Assembly (NCBI RefSeq): GCF_024758505.1
Contig: NZ_CP077970.1
Span: 558,001 to 622,000, forward strand
Direction: 5' to 3'
Source of the DNA: Bradyrhizobium arachidis
GTDB taxonomy: Bacteria; Pseudomonadota; Alphaproteobacteria; Rhizobiales; Xanthobacteraceae
DNA: 64,000 bases
Numbering within the stretch: the first letter of the stretch is position 1; each line of letters starts with the position of its first letter. Shown piece by piece: positions 1 to 8,631 of this stretch. Both the position numbers and the translations under genes were made by a program. A model generated the notes under the pieces. The model saw only the letters and a list, made by a program, of their open reading frames with translations. It was not told the origin of the DNA and ran no database searches.

Positions 1-181
1 TTGTATCTCCCTCGCTCAACCGGATGAGAACGGAATTGCGGATTCGATTCGTCCCCGACGGCTGCGGTGCGCTTAGACAAGCCAGGGTAAGTAGCCGGCC
101 ACGGGTCCCTCTGGCATATGAATTCGTCCGCGGGTAATTCGCACCCCTCGGTCTCGGTAGCTGGCGCACTTAAAAAGTTAG
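1..181. other. Window-edge intergenic DNA
   Basis: No convincing reading frame, RNA gene or terminator is visible. The sequence ends just before the GTTRAC repeat array. The next gene rightward ends here with its 3' end, so any promoter in this stretch would serve a gene left of the window. Confidence 0.5.
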
Positions 182-286
182 GTTGACACGGTTGACAAAG
201 TTGACGTCGAGGTTGACCCGCAACCGGCCCCTCACCAGTCAGCAGACCAAAATTTTCAGGTTAACGCGGTTAACACGTCAGTTAAC
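182..286. repeat. Array of seven GTTGAC/GTTAAC hexamers
   Basis: GTTGAC occurs at 182, 191, 200 and 212. GTTAAC occurs at 260, 269 and 281. The spacings are 9, 9, 12 and then 9, 12, so the second cluster repeats the spacing of the first. The array lies in noncoding DNA beyond the 3' end of the HlyD-like gene. A multi-site operator for a gene left of the window is one reading; a decayed simple repeat is another. Confidence 0.6.
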
Positions 287-367
287 ACCACCGACACTTC
301 TTTGTCCGAAACCAGCCCTTCCTGCGCGCGCGGGCGCGCGCTTAGTCGCCATATGCTCCGCATCCGC

Positions 368-1621
368 CTAATAGCGGTTCACCTCTTGGCCAGATCGCGA
401 CGCGATTTTGCTTCCGTCGACAATTCGGTCACCGGGATGCAGCACGACGCGGTCGCCGACAGCGAGCCCTGACAGAACTTCGGCCATCCGATTATTGCGG
501 TGGCCGATCTGGACCGCGGTCGTTCTTGCGTAGCCGTTTTGGTCGACAAAAATGGCCCATTGATCGCCTTTCCGGAATAGCGCACTCACAGGGACGCTCA
601 GGGCATCCGAAGCGCTCCACGTGGTGACATGGACAACGACGCGGTAGTCGTGGCCAAGCGAGGCCCAACTCTCCGGCGGGTCCACAAAGTCGATGGTCAC
701 CCGGACGCGCTGCTCCTCGATTCCAAGCGCCGAGACCTTCAGGAAGCCAGCCGGATCCACTCGGACAACCTTGCCGCTGACGGGCTGCCCGCCCCAGCCG
801 TCGATCCGGACGGGCGCGCCCACCTTGATCTGGACGGCATCGGTCGAAAGCAGGTCAGCCACGACCTCCAGATCGAGAGGGTTGCCGATGTCGACCAGCG
901 GTGTTCCAGGCAAAACCGTCGCCTCGCTGTCCTGAATGATCTTCAGCACCCGTCCGCTTGCCGGCGCGAGCACCCGGACACAGCAGGTCGGCTCTGCCGA
1001 CGGCGCGGCGTTGGCCGGGTCCATCAAACGGGCCGCCAGGCTGGTGCGCACCGCGCGACGCATGTCGACCTGAGCCTTGGCGCTTGCCAGGGCGGCCTCG
1101 TTGGTGGCGACCTCGAACTTCGCCTTGTCGAAGGCCTGGGCGGAAATGGTCTGCGTCCGTGAGAGCGCCTGGGCTCGCTGGAATTCGGTCCGGGAGAAGT
1201 CCAGCGCGGCTTCGATCCGCTTCACCTCTGCTTCCTGCTGCTGAATGGCTGCGTCCGCGGCCAGGACCTCGGCCTGAAGCTGGTCGCGCGAACGAACGTC
1301 GATGAAGCCCGGCAGCGTCGGCTGCATCAGGGCGATGACGGTCCGGTTGGAGACGACCTCGTCGCCGATGTGAAGCGACGGCCCCCGTTCGCCGAGCGGG
1401 TGCGAGATCCTCAGCACCTTTCCGGCGATGGGCGCCGAGACGGTGTAGACGTGGCGAACGTGAGTCTTGCCGTCGTCATCGGCGGTGACTTCGATCGGGC
1501 CCTTCGCGACCGTTGCGAGATCGACCAGGGCCGGCCGAGGCCAGGCGAACCAGGCCAGTCCTCCCGCGATCGCGGCTAGAAGCGCAGCACCGATGATACG
1601 TTTGGTCCAGTTCGGCGGCAT
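368..1621 (-). CDS. HlyD/MacA-family periplasmic adaptor of an ABC exporter
   Basis: This 417-aa membrane-fusion protein should link an inner-membrane ABC exporter to the periplasm or outer membrane. One N-terminal membrane anchor (about residues 10-27) is followed by a biotinyl-lipoyl-like half (YTVSAPIAGKV), a long Ala/Gln/Glu-rich hairpin (about 105-190), the second lipoyl half (VRVLAPASGRVLKI) and beta-barrel domains. It is the last gene of a leftward run, 2 bp after the FtsX permease gene, so the two are probably cotranslated as a MacAB-like tripartite system. The substrate cannot be read from the sequence. No outer-membrane factor is present nearby. Family assignment is secure. Confidence 0.88.
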   Translation of the reverse strand: MPPNWTKRIIGAALLAAIAGGLAWFAWPRPALVDLATVAKGPIEVTADDDGKTHVRHVYTVSAPIAGKVLRISHPLGERGPSLHIGDEVVSNRTVIALMQPTLPGFIDVRSRDQLQAEVLAADAAIQQQEAEVKRIEAALDFSRTEFQRAQALSRTQTISAQAFDKAKFEVATNEAALASAKAQVDMRRAVRTSLAARLMDPANAAPSAEPTCCVRVLAPASGRVLKIIQDSEATVLPGTPLVDIGNPLDLEVVADLLSTDAVQIKVGAPVRIDGWGGQPVSGKVVRVDPAGFLKVSALGIEEQRVRVTIDFVDPPESWASLGHDYRVVVHVTTWSASDALSVPVSALFRKGDQWAIFVDQNGYARTTAVQIGHRNNRMAEVLSGLAVGDRVVLHPGDRIVDGSKIASRSGQEVNRY

Positions 1622-1623
1622 GG

Positions 1624-3987
1624 CTAATCTCGCGTCTTGAGGACCGCGACAAGGTCCAGTTTATCGATGCGTTCACGGATGACCGCCGCGGAAGCGACGG
1701 CAGCCAGCACCACGACGGACGTTGCGACGACATACGTCGAATGCTCGACGACGAGGCGGACGCGCATCAGTTCGCCGGCCAGGTTCGTCTTCATGACCCA
1801 CGCCAGCCCGTAACCCATCACCCAGCCCGGCGGCTGGGCGATCAGTGTCAGGATGGCGAGCTCGAGCAGGAGGATGCGCAGCACCTCGCCGCGCGTGAAG
1901 CCGAGCACGCGCAGGCTTGCCAGTTCCCGCGCCCGTTCGGAGAGCGAGATCCGCGCGTTGTTGTAGACGACGCCGAATGCGATCACGGCGGCGAGCCCGG
2001 TGTAGATGCTCGCCATCGTGGTGACGAGCAGCGCAACGGACTTGCGAAAATTGTCCAGCGACACGCGCTGCAGAGCTACGCCACCGACCGTCGGCATGGA
2101 CTTCACTGCCGCGTAGAAGTCTTCCTTCCGGTTCTCGTCGAGGCTGAGGTTCACGCTGTTCACGACAGGCGCCTCGCGCATCAGCTTCCGGAGCGCCTCG
2201 ATGTCCATCATTCCCCTGATGCCGAAATAGTCCTCGACGGTTGCCACGATCGGCATCGTGACCGTGCGGCGGGCGCCCTCCAGCAGATCGATCTCGACGG
2301 TGTCGCCGGCTCCGACGCCGAGGATATGGCCGAGCATGCCCGAGATCGCGAGGCCCGTCTGTGGAAGCACGACGGGTTGAAGGTCGACGTCGATGATGCG
2401 CCTCAGATCGGCGTCAAGGCGGCGGCTGCTGATCGTGATCCGACGTTCGACGTTGCCATGGCGGATCCGAACGGGCACTTCGCGGAACGGCTCCGTGGCG
2501 AGAACGCCCGGAAGCCGGTTCACTTGCTCGACGACGTTCTCGACCCGCTTCTCGACGAAGCCGATGGTCGCGTCCTGCCGGTCGGCGAGGAAATAGGTCA
2601 CGTCGATCAGCTGCTCCATCGTGTCCCGGGTGAACAGCGAGGCGATCAGGATTGCGGTGGCCAGCGCCATCCCAAGGGCCGTGAACGCCGCCCGCACCGG
2701 ATGCCGCGCGATGTTGCGGACCATCATCAGCGTCGGCTGCGACACGATCTGGTCGAGCTGGATGCTCGCAGGAAGCAGCCGCCTGTAGACCGGAGGGGCA
2801 GGGGGTTGCATGGCGACGGCGGGCGGCAGCTTCACCACGTCGCGCAGCGCCCGTAACGCGCCGATCGCGGCAGCCGCTGCGCTGAGCGCGCCCGCGGTGA
2901 CGTACAGATCCGGCGCCTTCGCGAATACCAGGAACGGGAAGTGGAAGAAATCGCCGAACAGCGCTGTGACGCGCAATCCGAGCCATGTGCCCGCGACGCC
3001 GCCCAGGATGATGCCGATCACGACGATCAGGGCGACGAACTTGAAATAGTGCAGCACGATGCTGCTATTTGAATAGCCCAGCGCCTTGAGCAGGCCGATC
3101 TGCTCGCGCTCGAGCGCGACCAGCCGGCTCAGGGTGAGATTGACCAGGAACGCGGCGACCAGAAGAAAGATCGGCGGCAGCGTACGGCTCATGTTGTTGA
3201 GCATGTCGAGCTCATGATCGAGCCAGGCGTGCGAGGTCTGGTCCTTCCGGCCGTGGGCCGCCTGTCCGCCATAGGGGTCGAGCAAGGCGTCGAGCCGCGA
3301 GATCACCTCGCGCTCCGAGGTGTCAGGCTGCAGCTTGATCGACACCGCGGAGAAGGCGCCGTCGAGATCGTAGACGCTGGCGAGCGCCTTTTCCGACATC
3401 CAGACGATCGCATAGCGACGGTCATCCGGCATCAGGTCGCCGGGGCCAACCGTGTAGACGAACTCGGGTGACAGCGCGGTGCCGACGATGACGAGCTCGC
3501 GCTTCTTGCCGTTCAGGATGGCCGAGAACCGCGCCCCTTCGGAGAAGCCGTGAGCCCGGGCGAACGGCTCGTTGACCACCACTTCCTCCGCCCGTCCGGG
3601 TTCGGGAAGCCGTCCGGAGCGCATGTAGAGCCGATTGAGACGCGGCTCGCTGTTGTCCGGCAGCGAAACGACTTGTCCGCTGGCCGGCTCGGAAAAGCCG
3701 GGAATGTCGAGCAGCGCCAGCTTGGCGATGCGGGTGTCGACGGCGGCGACGCCTGGGATCTCCGCCATCCTGTCGGCGAGCGCCTTGGGCGCACGCTTCA
3801 CCTGCGCGAACACGTTGCCGAACCCATATCGTTCGTAATATGCGATCCGGGTCTCTTCCAGCGAGCGATGCGATCCGACGGCGAGCACCAGCGTGGCGAC
3901 GCCACCTCCGATGACCAGCGCGACGGCGAACACCTGCGCCCAGAGCCGCCTGACGTCCCGAAACAGCTTGATGTCGAGCGCCGTCAT
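1624..3987 (-). CDS. FtsX-like ABC transporter permease
   Basis: A 787-aa inner-membrane protein with duplicated MacB/FtsX architecture: an N-terminal membrane helix, a large periplasmic domain (about 45-265), three helices near 270-380, a second helix plus periplasmic domain (about 430-650) and a final group of three helices. This is the long LolC/YbbP-type permease with two FtsX domains. It lies 4 bp after the ATPase gene and 2 bp before the HlyD-like adaptor, so the three form one export unit. It may move lipid, peptide or a toxic compound across the envelope; the sequence does not say which. No frame break is seen. Confidence 0.88.
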   Translation of the reverse strand: MTALDIKLFRDVRRLWAQVFAVALVIGGGVATLVLAVGSHRSLEETRIAYYERYGFGNVFAQVKRAPKALADRMAEIPGVAAVDTRIAKLALLDIPGFSEPASGQVVSLPDNSEPRLNRLYMRSGRLPEPGRAEEVVVNEPFARAHGFSEGARFSAILNGKKRELVIVGTALSPEFVYTVGPGDLMPDDRRYAIVWMSEKALASVYDLDGAFSAVSIKLQPDTSEREVISRLDALLDPYGGQAAHGRKDQTSHAWLDHELDMLNNMSRTLPPIFLLVAAFLVNLTLSRLVALEREQIGLLKALGYSNSSIVLHYFKFVALIVVIGIILGGVAGTWLGLRVTALFGDFFHFPFLVFAKAPDLYVTAGALSAAAAAIGALRALRDVVKLPPAVAMQPPAPPVYRRLLPASIQLDQIVSQPTLMMVRNIARHPVRAAFTALGMALATAILIASLFTRDTMEQLIDVTYFLADRQDATIGFVEKRVENVVEQVNRLPGVLATEPFREVPVRIRHGNVERRITISSRRLDADLRRIIDVDLQPVVLPQTGLAISGMLGHILGVGAGDTVEIDLLEGARRTVTMPIVATVEDYFGIRGMMDIEALRKLMREAPVVNSVNLSLDENRKEDFYAAVKSMPTVGGVALQRVSLDNFRKSVALLVTTMASIYTGLAAVIAFGVVYNNARISLSERARELASLRVLGFTRGEVLRILLLELAILTLIAQPPGWVMGYGLAWVMKTNLAGELMRVRLVVEHSTYVVATSVVVLAAVASAAVIRERIDKLDLVAVLKTRD

Positions 3988-3991
3988 ATCG

Positions 3992-4699
3992 TCACCAGCT
4001 AAGCTCGGCCGCTTCGCGCCGGGTCTCGTTCTTCTGGATCCGGGAGATCCGGCCGTCGGCGAAGAACAGCACCCTGTCGGCGACCTCCTGGATGCTGGCG
4101 TTGTGCGTGATGATGACTGTGGTCGTGCCGAGCTGCCGGTTGACCCCGAGCAGCGCCTCGATCACGCGAATGCCTGTCTTCGAGTCCAGCGCTCCGGTCG
4201 GCTCGTCGCAGAGTAGCACCGCCGGGCGCTTTGCGATTGCGCGCGCGATGGCGACGCGTTGCTGCTCGCCGCCGGATAGCTGGGCGGGAAAGTGATGCAT
4301 GCGCTCTTCGAGCCCGACCAGGGCGAGGGCGTCGGCGGGCCGCATCGGGTTCCTCGCCACCTCGGTGACCAGCGCGACGTTTTCGTAGGCGGTGAGGCTT
4401 GGCACCAGATTGTAGAACTGGAAGACGAAGCCGACGTGGTCGCGGCGATATTTCGTCAGTTCACGGTCTTCGAGGTCCGTCAGGTCCAGATCGCGGAAGA
4501 ACAGCCTGCCGCTGGTCGGCCGGTCGAGGCCGCCCATGATGTTGAGTAACGTCGTCTTGCCGCTGCCGGAGGGGCCGAGCAGCACGACCACTTCCTTCTC
4601 GGCGATTTCGAGGTCCACGTCGTTGAGGGCACGCACCATCACCTCGCCTGAGACGTAGGTCTTCGTCAGTCCCTTCGCTGTGAACACGGCTTCGCTCAT
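3992..4699 (-). CDS. LolD/MacB-type ABC transporter ATPase
   Basis: A 235-aa nucleotide-binding subunit that would power the adjacent FtsX permease. Walker A is GPSGSGKT, the signature is LSGGEQQR, Walker B is [10 protein letters not shown], and the H-loop is IITHN. The start at 4699 ([10 protein letters not shown]) is chosen over an in-frame start 42 codons upstream because AAAGGG lies just before it and the family begins there. It is the first gene of the ATPase-permease-adaptor trio. A 58-bp gap separates it from the upstream membrane-protein gene. Confidence 0.9.
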   Translation of the reverse strand: MSEAVFTAKGLTKTYVSGEVMVRALNDVDLEIAEKEVVVLLGPSGSGKTTLLNIMGGLDRPTSGRLFFRDLDLTDLEDRELTKYRRDHVGFVFQFYNLVPSLTAYENVALVTEVARNPMRPADALALVGLEERMHHFPAQLSGGEQQRVAIARAIAKRPAVLLCDEPTGALDSKTGIRVIEALLGVNRQLGTTTVIITHNASIQEVADRVLFFADGRISRIQKNETRREAAELSW

Positions 4700-4757
4700 G
4701 GCTGCCCTTTCGGGACGCGATTGTCGGCCGGATCCGGCGTTCCGGTATTGACGTAGG

Positions 4758-5231
4758 TCAGGGTCTCGCGCCCGGCTCGACCGCCACCCTCGGAGCAACG
4801 GCGGATTCACGGATGAACATTGCAATGCTCGCCGCCCAGACGAGCACCATGCCGAGCAGGACCCATTTGAAATCGGAATGGATCATGAAGTTGACGACGG
4901 CCATCAACCCGATCGAAAGCCCGCCGGCAAACGTGGCGCCGGCCGCAGCCATAGCGCGATGGTCACGGAAGGACGTCAAGGCCAGGGTGAGCGCGAGCAC
5001 TCCCGTAGCCGCCACGTAGCCGCCCATGACGCGAAAGACGTGGGTAAGCCATGATGTCAGTCTGGGCCCGATCGACTGCAACTCCGCCGGAGTAAGGCTC
5101 ATGTACCGGATGTCCTCCGGCAGCAAGGGCGGCCGAAGGAAGAGGAAGTAGATGCCGACCCCGATCAATAGGATGCCGGAGGCCGCCAGCAGCATCGCGG
5201 ATGGACGCCAGCGGTACGGTGTGTCGCGCAT
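4758..5231 (-). CDS. Four-helix membrane protein, function unknown
   Basis: A 157-aa protein with about four predicted membrane helices (near 12-31, 66-88, 95-115 and 122-140) and a polar segment between the first two ([21 protein letters not shown]). I do not recognise a catalytic motif. It sits between the methyltransferase-like gene (15 bp upstream) and the ABC exporter genes on the same strand, so it is probably part of the same transcription unit. An envelope role is an inference from its neighbours. Confidence 0.7.
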   Translation of the reverse strand: MRDTPYRWRPSAMLLAASGILLIGVGIYFLFLRPPLLPEDIRYMSLTPAELQSIGPRLTSWLTHVFRVMGGYVAATGVLALTLALTSFRDHRAMAAAGATFAGGLSIGLMAVVNFMIHSDFKWVLLGMVLVWAASIAMFIRESAVAPRVAVEPGARP

Positions 5232-5246
5232 CGTGGCCGCCCCGGA

Positions 5247-5924
5247 TCAACCGTGACGATAGGTGCTGCCGGTCGAACCCTGACCGAGAATTCGGCTCGA
5301 CCGCGGTATGAAGCCCGGGACTCCTGCAGCGTATTTCGAATAGGCCTCGCCGAACTCTGACCTGGCGTCCCGCTCCTCGCCGCGCGCGAGCTTCACGTAC
5401 ATGACGGTCAAGACCGGAAACATCGCGAGCGTGAGAATCGTCGGCCATTGCAGCAGGAAGCCGAACATCACCAGGACGAAGCCGACATATTGCGGGTGCC
5501 GGACGTAGCTGTAGGGGCCGGTGGTGGCGAGGCTGCGGGTCTGCTGCGCATCGTACAGCACCTTCCAGGCGGCGGAGATCAGAATGAACCCGGCCGCGAT
5601 GAAGATGAAGCTCAGGATATGGAAGGGCCCGGCGTGCGGATTTGTCTTCCAGCCGAACATCATCTCGAGCAGGTGGCCCGCGTCATGCGAGAACCAGTCG
5701 ACATTCGGGTATTGCGACTGCAGCCAGCCCGAAAGGAAATAAATGGTGAGCGGGAAGCCGTACATCTCGGCGAATAGCGCCACCAGAAAAGCGCTGAAGG
5801 CGCCGAACGAGCGCCAGTCGCGGGAGGTCTGCGGCTTGAAGAAGCTGTAAGCGAACAGGATGAAGACCGCCGAATTGACGATGACCAGGCTCCAGAGGCC
5901 GTAGGCGGGCGCGGTGTCGTGCAT
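5247..5924 (-). CDS. Isoprenylcysteine carboxyl methyltransferase-like membrane enzyme
   Basis: A 225-aa integral membrane protein of the ICMT/PEMT-like group. The diagnostic C-terminal part is GPYSYVRHPQYVGF followed by two hydrophobic helices and the segment containing EERDARSEFGEAYSKYA, which matches the RHPxYxG and late E-E/Y pattern that binds S-adenosylmethionine. Bacterial members methylate unknown small or lipid substrates. The start at 5924 follows AAGGAG and overlaps the DUF2933 stop by one base (GTGTGATG), indicating translational coupling. A 34-codon upstream extension has no support. The substrate is unknown. Confidence 0.8.
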   Translation of the reverse strand: MHDTAPAYGLWSLVIVNSAVFILFAYSFFKPQTSRDWRSFGAFSAFLVALFAEMYGFPLTIYFLSGWLQSQYPNVDWFSHDAGHLLEMMFGWKTNPHAGPFHILSFIFIAAGFILISAAWKVLYDAQQTRSLATTGPYSYVRHPQYVGFVLVMFGFLLQWPTILTLAMFPVLTVMYVKLARGEERDARSEFGEAYSKYAAGVPGFIPRSSRILGQGSTGSTYRHG

Positions 5925-6178
5925 CACACGCTCCTTGGATCGTTCGGTCGATCGCCGCCATGGTGGCGACCATGTCGTCCATGCATGAAGAAGTGCATCA
6001 GCGGACAGGCGAGGAGCGGCAGCCAAACCAGCAATCCGAGCACGTGGGTCCTGTGCTCAGTGAACAAGAGCGCGCCGGCGATGACCATGAATCCCATCAG
6101 GACCAAGCCGGCCTTGGCCTTGAGGGACAAGCCCTCCTGAGGGCGCTCTCGATACCCGGAATGGTCCTGCACCGACAT
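5924..6178 (-). CDS. DUF2933 small membrane protein
   Basis: An 84-aa protein with two hydrophobic segments (around residues 19-35 and 43-60) and a His-rich tail (CPLMHFFMHGRHGRHHGG), the typical layout of DUF2933 proteins. These often sit next to copper-handling genes in proteobacteria; the His/Met tail could bind metal. The start at 6178 follows AGGAG 7-8 nt away. Its stop overlaps the ATG of the methyltransferase-like gene. An FNR/FixK-like palindrome lies about 50 bp upstream (6229-6242). Confidence 0.8.
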   Translation of the reverse strand: MSVQDHSGYRERPQEGLSLKAKAGLVLMGFMVIAGALLFTEHRTHVLGLLVWLPLLACPLMHFFMHGRHGRHHGGDRPNDPRSV

Positions 6179-6228
6179 TGGCACGCTCCTGTGACTTTCG
6201 GAGCATAGTGGCGCCGTTGCTATCATTG

Positions 6229-6242
6229 TTGACGCAGGTCAA
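6229..6242. promoter_or_regulatory. FNR/FixK-like palindrome upstream of DUF2933 gene
   Basis: The site reads TTGACGCAGGTCAA, a TTGA-N6-TCAA palindrome of the size bound by CRP/FNR-family regulators such as FixK. Its centre is 58 bp upstream of the ATG at 6178, which fits class II activation with a short leader. A near-identical site occurs at 7602-7615. Binding is inferred. Confidence 0.55.
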
Positions 6243-6299
6243 CGGCGGTGTCGGCCGTGAATTCTCGGACTCGGCGCAAGCCGCCGTCGACTGGCGCGA

Positions 6300-6782
6300 C
6301 TACGTGATCGCCTGCTTGCCGATGAACCGCATGAATGGACGTTGGCCGTCGGCACCGAACAGGACAACCGTGTAGGGCTGCGGCGTGGCCCCCTCCATGC
6401 CGGGTGATCCGACCGGCATGCCCGGCACGGAGATGCCGCGGGCGTTCGGTCGGTCGAGAAGAAGTCGGCGGATGGCCTCGGCCGGCACGTGCCCTTCGAC
6501 GAGATAGCCACCGACTTCGGCCGTGTGACAGGCCGCCAGCTCGGTCGGCACTCCCAGACGGTTTCGGACCGACTCCAGGTCCGATGCTTCCTCCACTCGC
6601 ACCGCGAATCCGGAATCGCTCAGATGCTGCGCCCAACCGGTGCAGCAGCCGCAATTCGGATCCTTATGCACCAGGACAATCGTCGCTTCGGCATGCGCCG
6701 CAGCGGCAGGCCCCACCAGGGCCGCCAGACCCATCAGTTTCACAAGTGACCGGCGCGTTATCGGATAGCTGCAGCCCTTCAT
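6300..6782 (-). CDS. DUF411 metal-binding periplasmic protein
   Basis: A 160-aa exported DUF411 protein. Residues 1-32 form a twin-arginine-like signal (RRSLVK then a hydrophobic stretch ending AHA). The mature domain opens with VHKDPNCGCCTGWAQHL, whose CGCC cluster is the likely metal site, and continues with CHTAEVGGYLVEGHVPAEAI and the PGMPVGSPGME segment, all typical of the family. DUF411 proteins accompany copper-resistance genes, but their biochemical role is not settled. It lies 73 bp downstream of the Spy-like gene on the same strand. AAGGAG precedes the ATG by about 8 nt. Confidence 0.87.
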   Translation of the reverse strand: MKGCSYPITRRSLVKLMGLAALVGPAAAAHAEATIVLVHKDPNCGCCTGWAQHLSDSGFAVRVEEASDLESVRNRLGVPTELAACHTAEVGGYLVEGHVPAEAIRRLLLDRPNARGISVPGMPVGSPGMEGATPQPYTVVLFGADGQRPFMRFIGKQAIT

Positions 6783-6855
6783 CCTTCGCTCTCCTTCACT
6801 TCACCGCCATGTGGCCGGTCATTCGGTAACTCCGTGGCGGTGCTCGAGATCCAGT

Positions 6856-7542
6856 CTACTGCGGCGCCTTGCGGGCCGGCATTCCCATGCCCATCGTGCC
6901 TCCCGCCCGCATCGCCGACATCATCGGCATCATACCCATATTCGGCGCGAGCAGTTCGTCGGCGGACTTCTTCTGCTCGTCGGAAAACGTCGCGACCAGG
7001 TTCGAGAGCGCCGACTTCATCGCCCGGGTTCCTTCCAGCCGGGCCGCGAACCACTTCTCCTGCAAGCCAAGCTTTTCGACCAGCCCTGGAGAGCCTGCGC
7101 CCTGTTGAGACATCATCGAGCTGCGCATGTCTCCCAGTGTCTTGGCGTTAGTCCGCAGCGCATCGGCGAACGCATTCCAGGCAGACTGCTGGGCGTCCGT
7201 GATCTTGAGCTCGGTCCGGAGGAACGCGATGCGTCCTTCGACGCGATCGATTGTCTCCATGCCGCCCATTCCGTCTCCGCTGCCAGACTGACGCATCATG
7301 CCCATCATCCGCATCATGTCCGACATCGGCATGTTGCCGCCCATCATGTTCATCATGCCGCCGCCCATCATGCCCTGAGAGGGGCCGGCGTTGCGCGGAG
7401 TCTCCGGTGGCGTAGTCGGCTTTGCCGCGGGCGCCTCCTTCTGATCCGGATGATGGCCCTGGTGCTCGGCAGGCGATTGCGCGAGGGCGGGGCTGCCGAG
7501 GATCGCGAGCAGCAGGGTTGCCGCAAGTGTTGGGCGTCGCAT
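6856..7542 (-). CDS. Met-rich Spy/CpxP-family (LTXXQ) periplasmic protein
   Basis: A 228-aa secreted protein with a cleavable signal (residues 1-21, ending ALA), a His-containing linker, a very Met-rich stretch (about 57-95, with MMGGGMMNMMGG) and a helical LTXXQ-type domain (LKITDAQQSAWNAFADALR, then LVATFSDEQKKSADELL). Spy/CpxP proteins act as periplasmic chaperones or stress sensors; Met-rich versions fit copper or silver binding. AGGAG precedes the ATG. The FNR/FixK-like box at 7602-7615 is centred 66 bp upstream. It is the first gene of the leftward metal-stress run. The copper link is an inference from composition and neighbours. Confidence 0.83.
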   Translation of the reverse strand: MRRPTLAATLLLAILGSPALAQSPAEHQGHHPDQKEAPAAKPTTPPETPRNAGPSQGMMGGGMMNMMGGNMPMSDMMRMMGMMRQSGSGDGMGGMETIDRVEGRIAFLRTELKITDAQQSAWNAFADALRTNAKTLGDMRSSMMSQQGAGSPGLVEKLGLQEKWFAARLEGTRAMKSALSNLVATFSDEQKKSADELLAPNMGMMPMMSAMRAGGTMGMGMPARKAPQ

Positions 7543-7601
7543 CGTGGTTCTCCTGAAATTCAGCGTCTCGCTTGATTCTGCCGATTGCCGATCAAGTCGA
7601 G

Positions 7602-7615
7602 TTGACCCAGGTCAA
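7602..7615. promoter_or_regulatory. FNR/FixK-like palindrome upstream of the Spy-like gene
   Basis: The site reads TTGACCCAGGTCAA and differs from the 6229-6242 site at one of 14 positions. It lies between the divergent Spy-like gene (start 7542) and the His-rich peptide gene (start 7728). Position and symmetry suggest a CRP/FNR-family operator acting leftward. A wider inverted repeat, CTTGAT at 7571 with ATCAAG at 7591, lies between it and the gene. Confidence 0.55.
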
Positions 7616-7673
7616 CGAACGGGGCCGTCGCGACAGGATTACCAAACGTTCATTCTTTGAGACCGCTCAAAGC

Positions 7674-7699
7674 GGAACGCGCCGTTGAGTCTTACCGTG
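7674..7699 (+). promoter_or_regulatory. EcfG-like promoter candidate for the His-rich peptide gene
   Basis: GGAAC at 7674-7678, a 17-nt spacer and CGTG at 7696-7699 resemble the alphaproteobacterial general-stress promoter (GGAAC-N16/17-CGTT) with one mismatch. The ATG at 7728 follows at a suitable distance. Low information content makes chance occurrence possible. Confidence 0.35.
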
Positions 7700-7727
7700 A
7701 AGCCTCCTGCAATCCGGAGACCCGAAC

Positions 7728-7976
7728 ATGATCACGAAGAAGCTCTTGGCCGCCCTTGGCGTCGTTTCCCTCCTGACCGTTCCGGCGATGGCTCAGACCA
7801 CCGACAAGGAAAAGAGCGGCCACCACTACAGCGGTGGTCCGAAGACCGAAAGCCTTCACCACATGGGTAAGAAGGAGACGACCGGCTCCTCGAAGAAAAC
7901 TACATCAGGCGGTCATCACTACACCGGCGGACCGAACACGGCGTCGCCCCACCATATGGGCGAAAAGGACAAGTGA
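7728..7976 (+). CDS. Small exported His-rich protein with a duplicated GHHYxGGP-HHMG motif
   Basis: An 82-aa protein with a signal peptide (residues 1-22, ending AMA) and a mature part built of two copies of one unit: GHHYSGGPKTESLHHMG (about 31-47) and GHHYTGGPNTASPHHMG (about 62-78), joined by a Lys/Ser/Thr linker. The paired His residues and Met in each unit suggest binding of copper, nickel or cobalt, but no characterised family is recognised. GGAG precedes the ATG. It is divergent from the Spy-like gene and upstream of the metal sensor and RND pump. A strong hairpin follows at 7986-8024. Confidence 0.75.
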   Translation: MITKKLLAALGVVSLLTVPAMAQTTDKEKSGHHYSGGPKTESLHHMGKKETTGSSKKTTSGGHHYTGGPNTASPHHMGEKDK

Positions 7977-7985
7977 CCCCGTACA

Positions 7986-8024
7986 GCGCCGGTCTGGGAT
8001 GGTCGCGTCTTCTCAGACCGGCGC
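7986..8024 (+). terminator. Strong hairpin after the His-rich peptide gene
   Basis: A perfect 11-bp inverted repeat (GCGCCGGTCTG and CAGACCGGCGC) with a 17-nt loop begins 10 bp after the stop codon. There is no T-run, so intrinsic termination is uncertain; it may also protect the mRNA end. Confidence 0.5.
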
Positions 8025-8288
8025 CGCGTATGAGACGCGCCTTCATGCAATGGTCGACCAAGCTCGAGGAGCAGCGCCTGACGCCGTCTACCGGCCGTGC
8101 TTTGACCGACAGCCCTGAAGCCCCCCGATCTCGTCTCCTTTTCGCCCTCAAGATCATCGGAAACGTGGCCTTATTTGACTTGACGTAAACCCTCAGCGGG
8201 CCTGGACCGCACCAGACAATTTCCTCCTGACAATAACTCGCAATCTGCGACGCCTTGGCGAGCCACCTGCGGCCTCTTTGCACTTGGA
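8025..8288. other. Intergenic DNA before the metal-sensor gene
   Basis: No supportable gene is seen. Frames through this stretch have unnatural composition and no ribosome-binding site. It should contain the promoter of the metal sensor-pump unit, whose likely operator begins at 8289. Confidence 0.4.
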
Positions 8289-8309
8289 CTATCCCCTCCG
8301 GGGGGATAG
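8289..8309. promoter_or_regulatory. Candidate CsoR/RcnR-family operator
   Basis: CTATCCCC and GGGGATAG form a perfect 8-bp inverted repeat around TCCGG. CsoR/RcnR-family operators are typically G/C tracts flanked by AT-containing inverted repeats, so this fits autoregulation. It ends 8 bp before the sensor's ATG and overlaps its Shine-Dalgarno region. Confidence 0.6.
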
Positions 8310-8317
8310 GGTTGGCT

Positions 8318-8596
8318 ATGACAAGCAAACACGTTCATGAAACTCACCCCGATATCGTCAAGCGGCTGCGGCGGGCCGAAGGGCATCTGCGCGGGGTCAT
8401 CGAAATGTTCGGCGATGGGCGATCCTGCCTCGACCTTGCCCAGCAACTTCATGCCGTCGAAAAGGCGATTAGCGAGGCCAAGCGAGCCTTGATCCACGAT
8501 CACGTCGATCACTGCCTGGACGCAGCCGCGAACGGGTCCGCGAAATCGGCCAAGAGCGTGCTCGCCGAATTCAAGGCCATCTCGAAATACCTTTAA
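8318..8596 (+). CDS. CsoR/RcnR/FrmR-family metal-sensing repressor
   Basis: A 92-aa all-helical regulator (DUF156 family). Family landmarks are RLRRAEGHLRGVIEM, the Cys in GRSCLDLAQQLHAV and the HVDHC segment. The Cys, His-x3-Cys set matches Cu(I)-type CsoR, while the His in EGHLRGV also occurs in Ni/Co-type members, so the metal is unresolved. Apo-protein normally represses and metal releases it. The start at 8318 is chosen over one 21 codons upstream because the family begins near here and the operator-like palindrome would otherwise be coding. The RND adaptor starts 36 bp downstream, so it likely controls the pump and itself. Confidence 0.9.
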   Translation: MTSKHVHETHPDIVKRLRRAEGHLRGVIEMFGDGRSCLDLAQQLHAVEKAISEAKRALIHDHVDHCLDAAANGSAKSAKSVLAEFKAISKYL

Positions 8597-8631
8597 CGGC
8601 TGTCCGGCCCGTCCCCCGTCAGAGCTGCCCG

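Noticed and set aside
182..286. CRISPR array
   Set aside because: Repeat units are only 6 bp with 3-6 bp between them; no spacer-sized unique sequences and no cas genes.
1741..2856. 371-codon plus-strand frame opposite the FtsX permease
   Set aside because: Antisense shadow; His/Asp/Arg-rich product with no family character.
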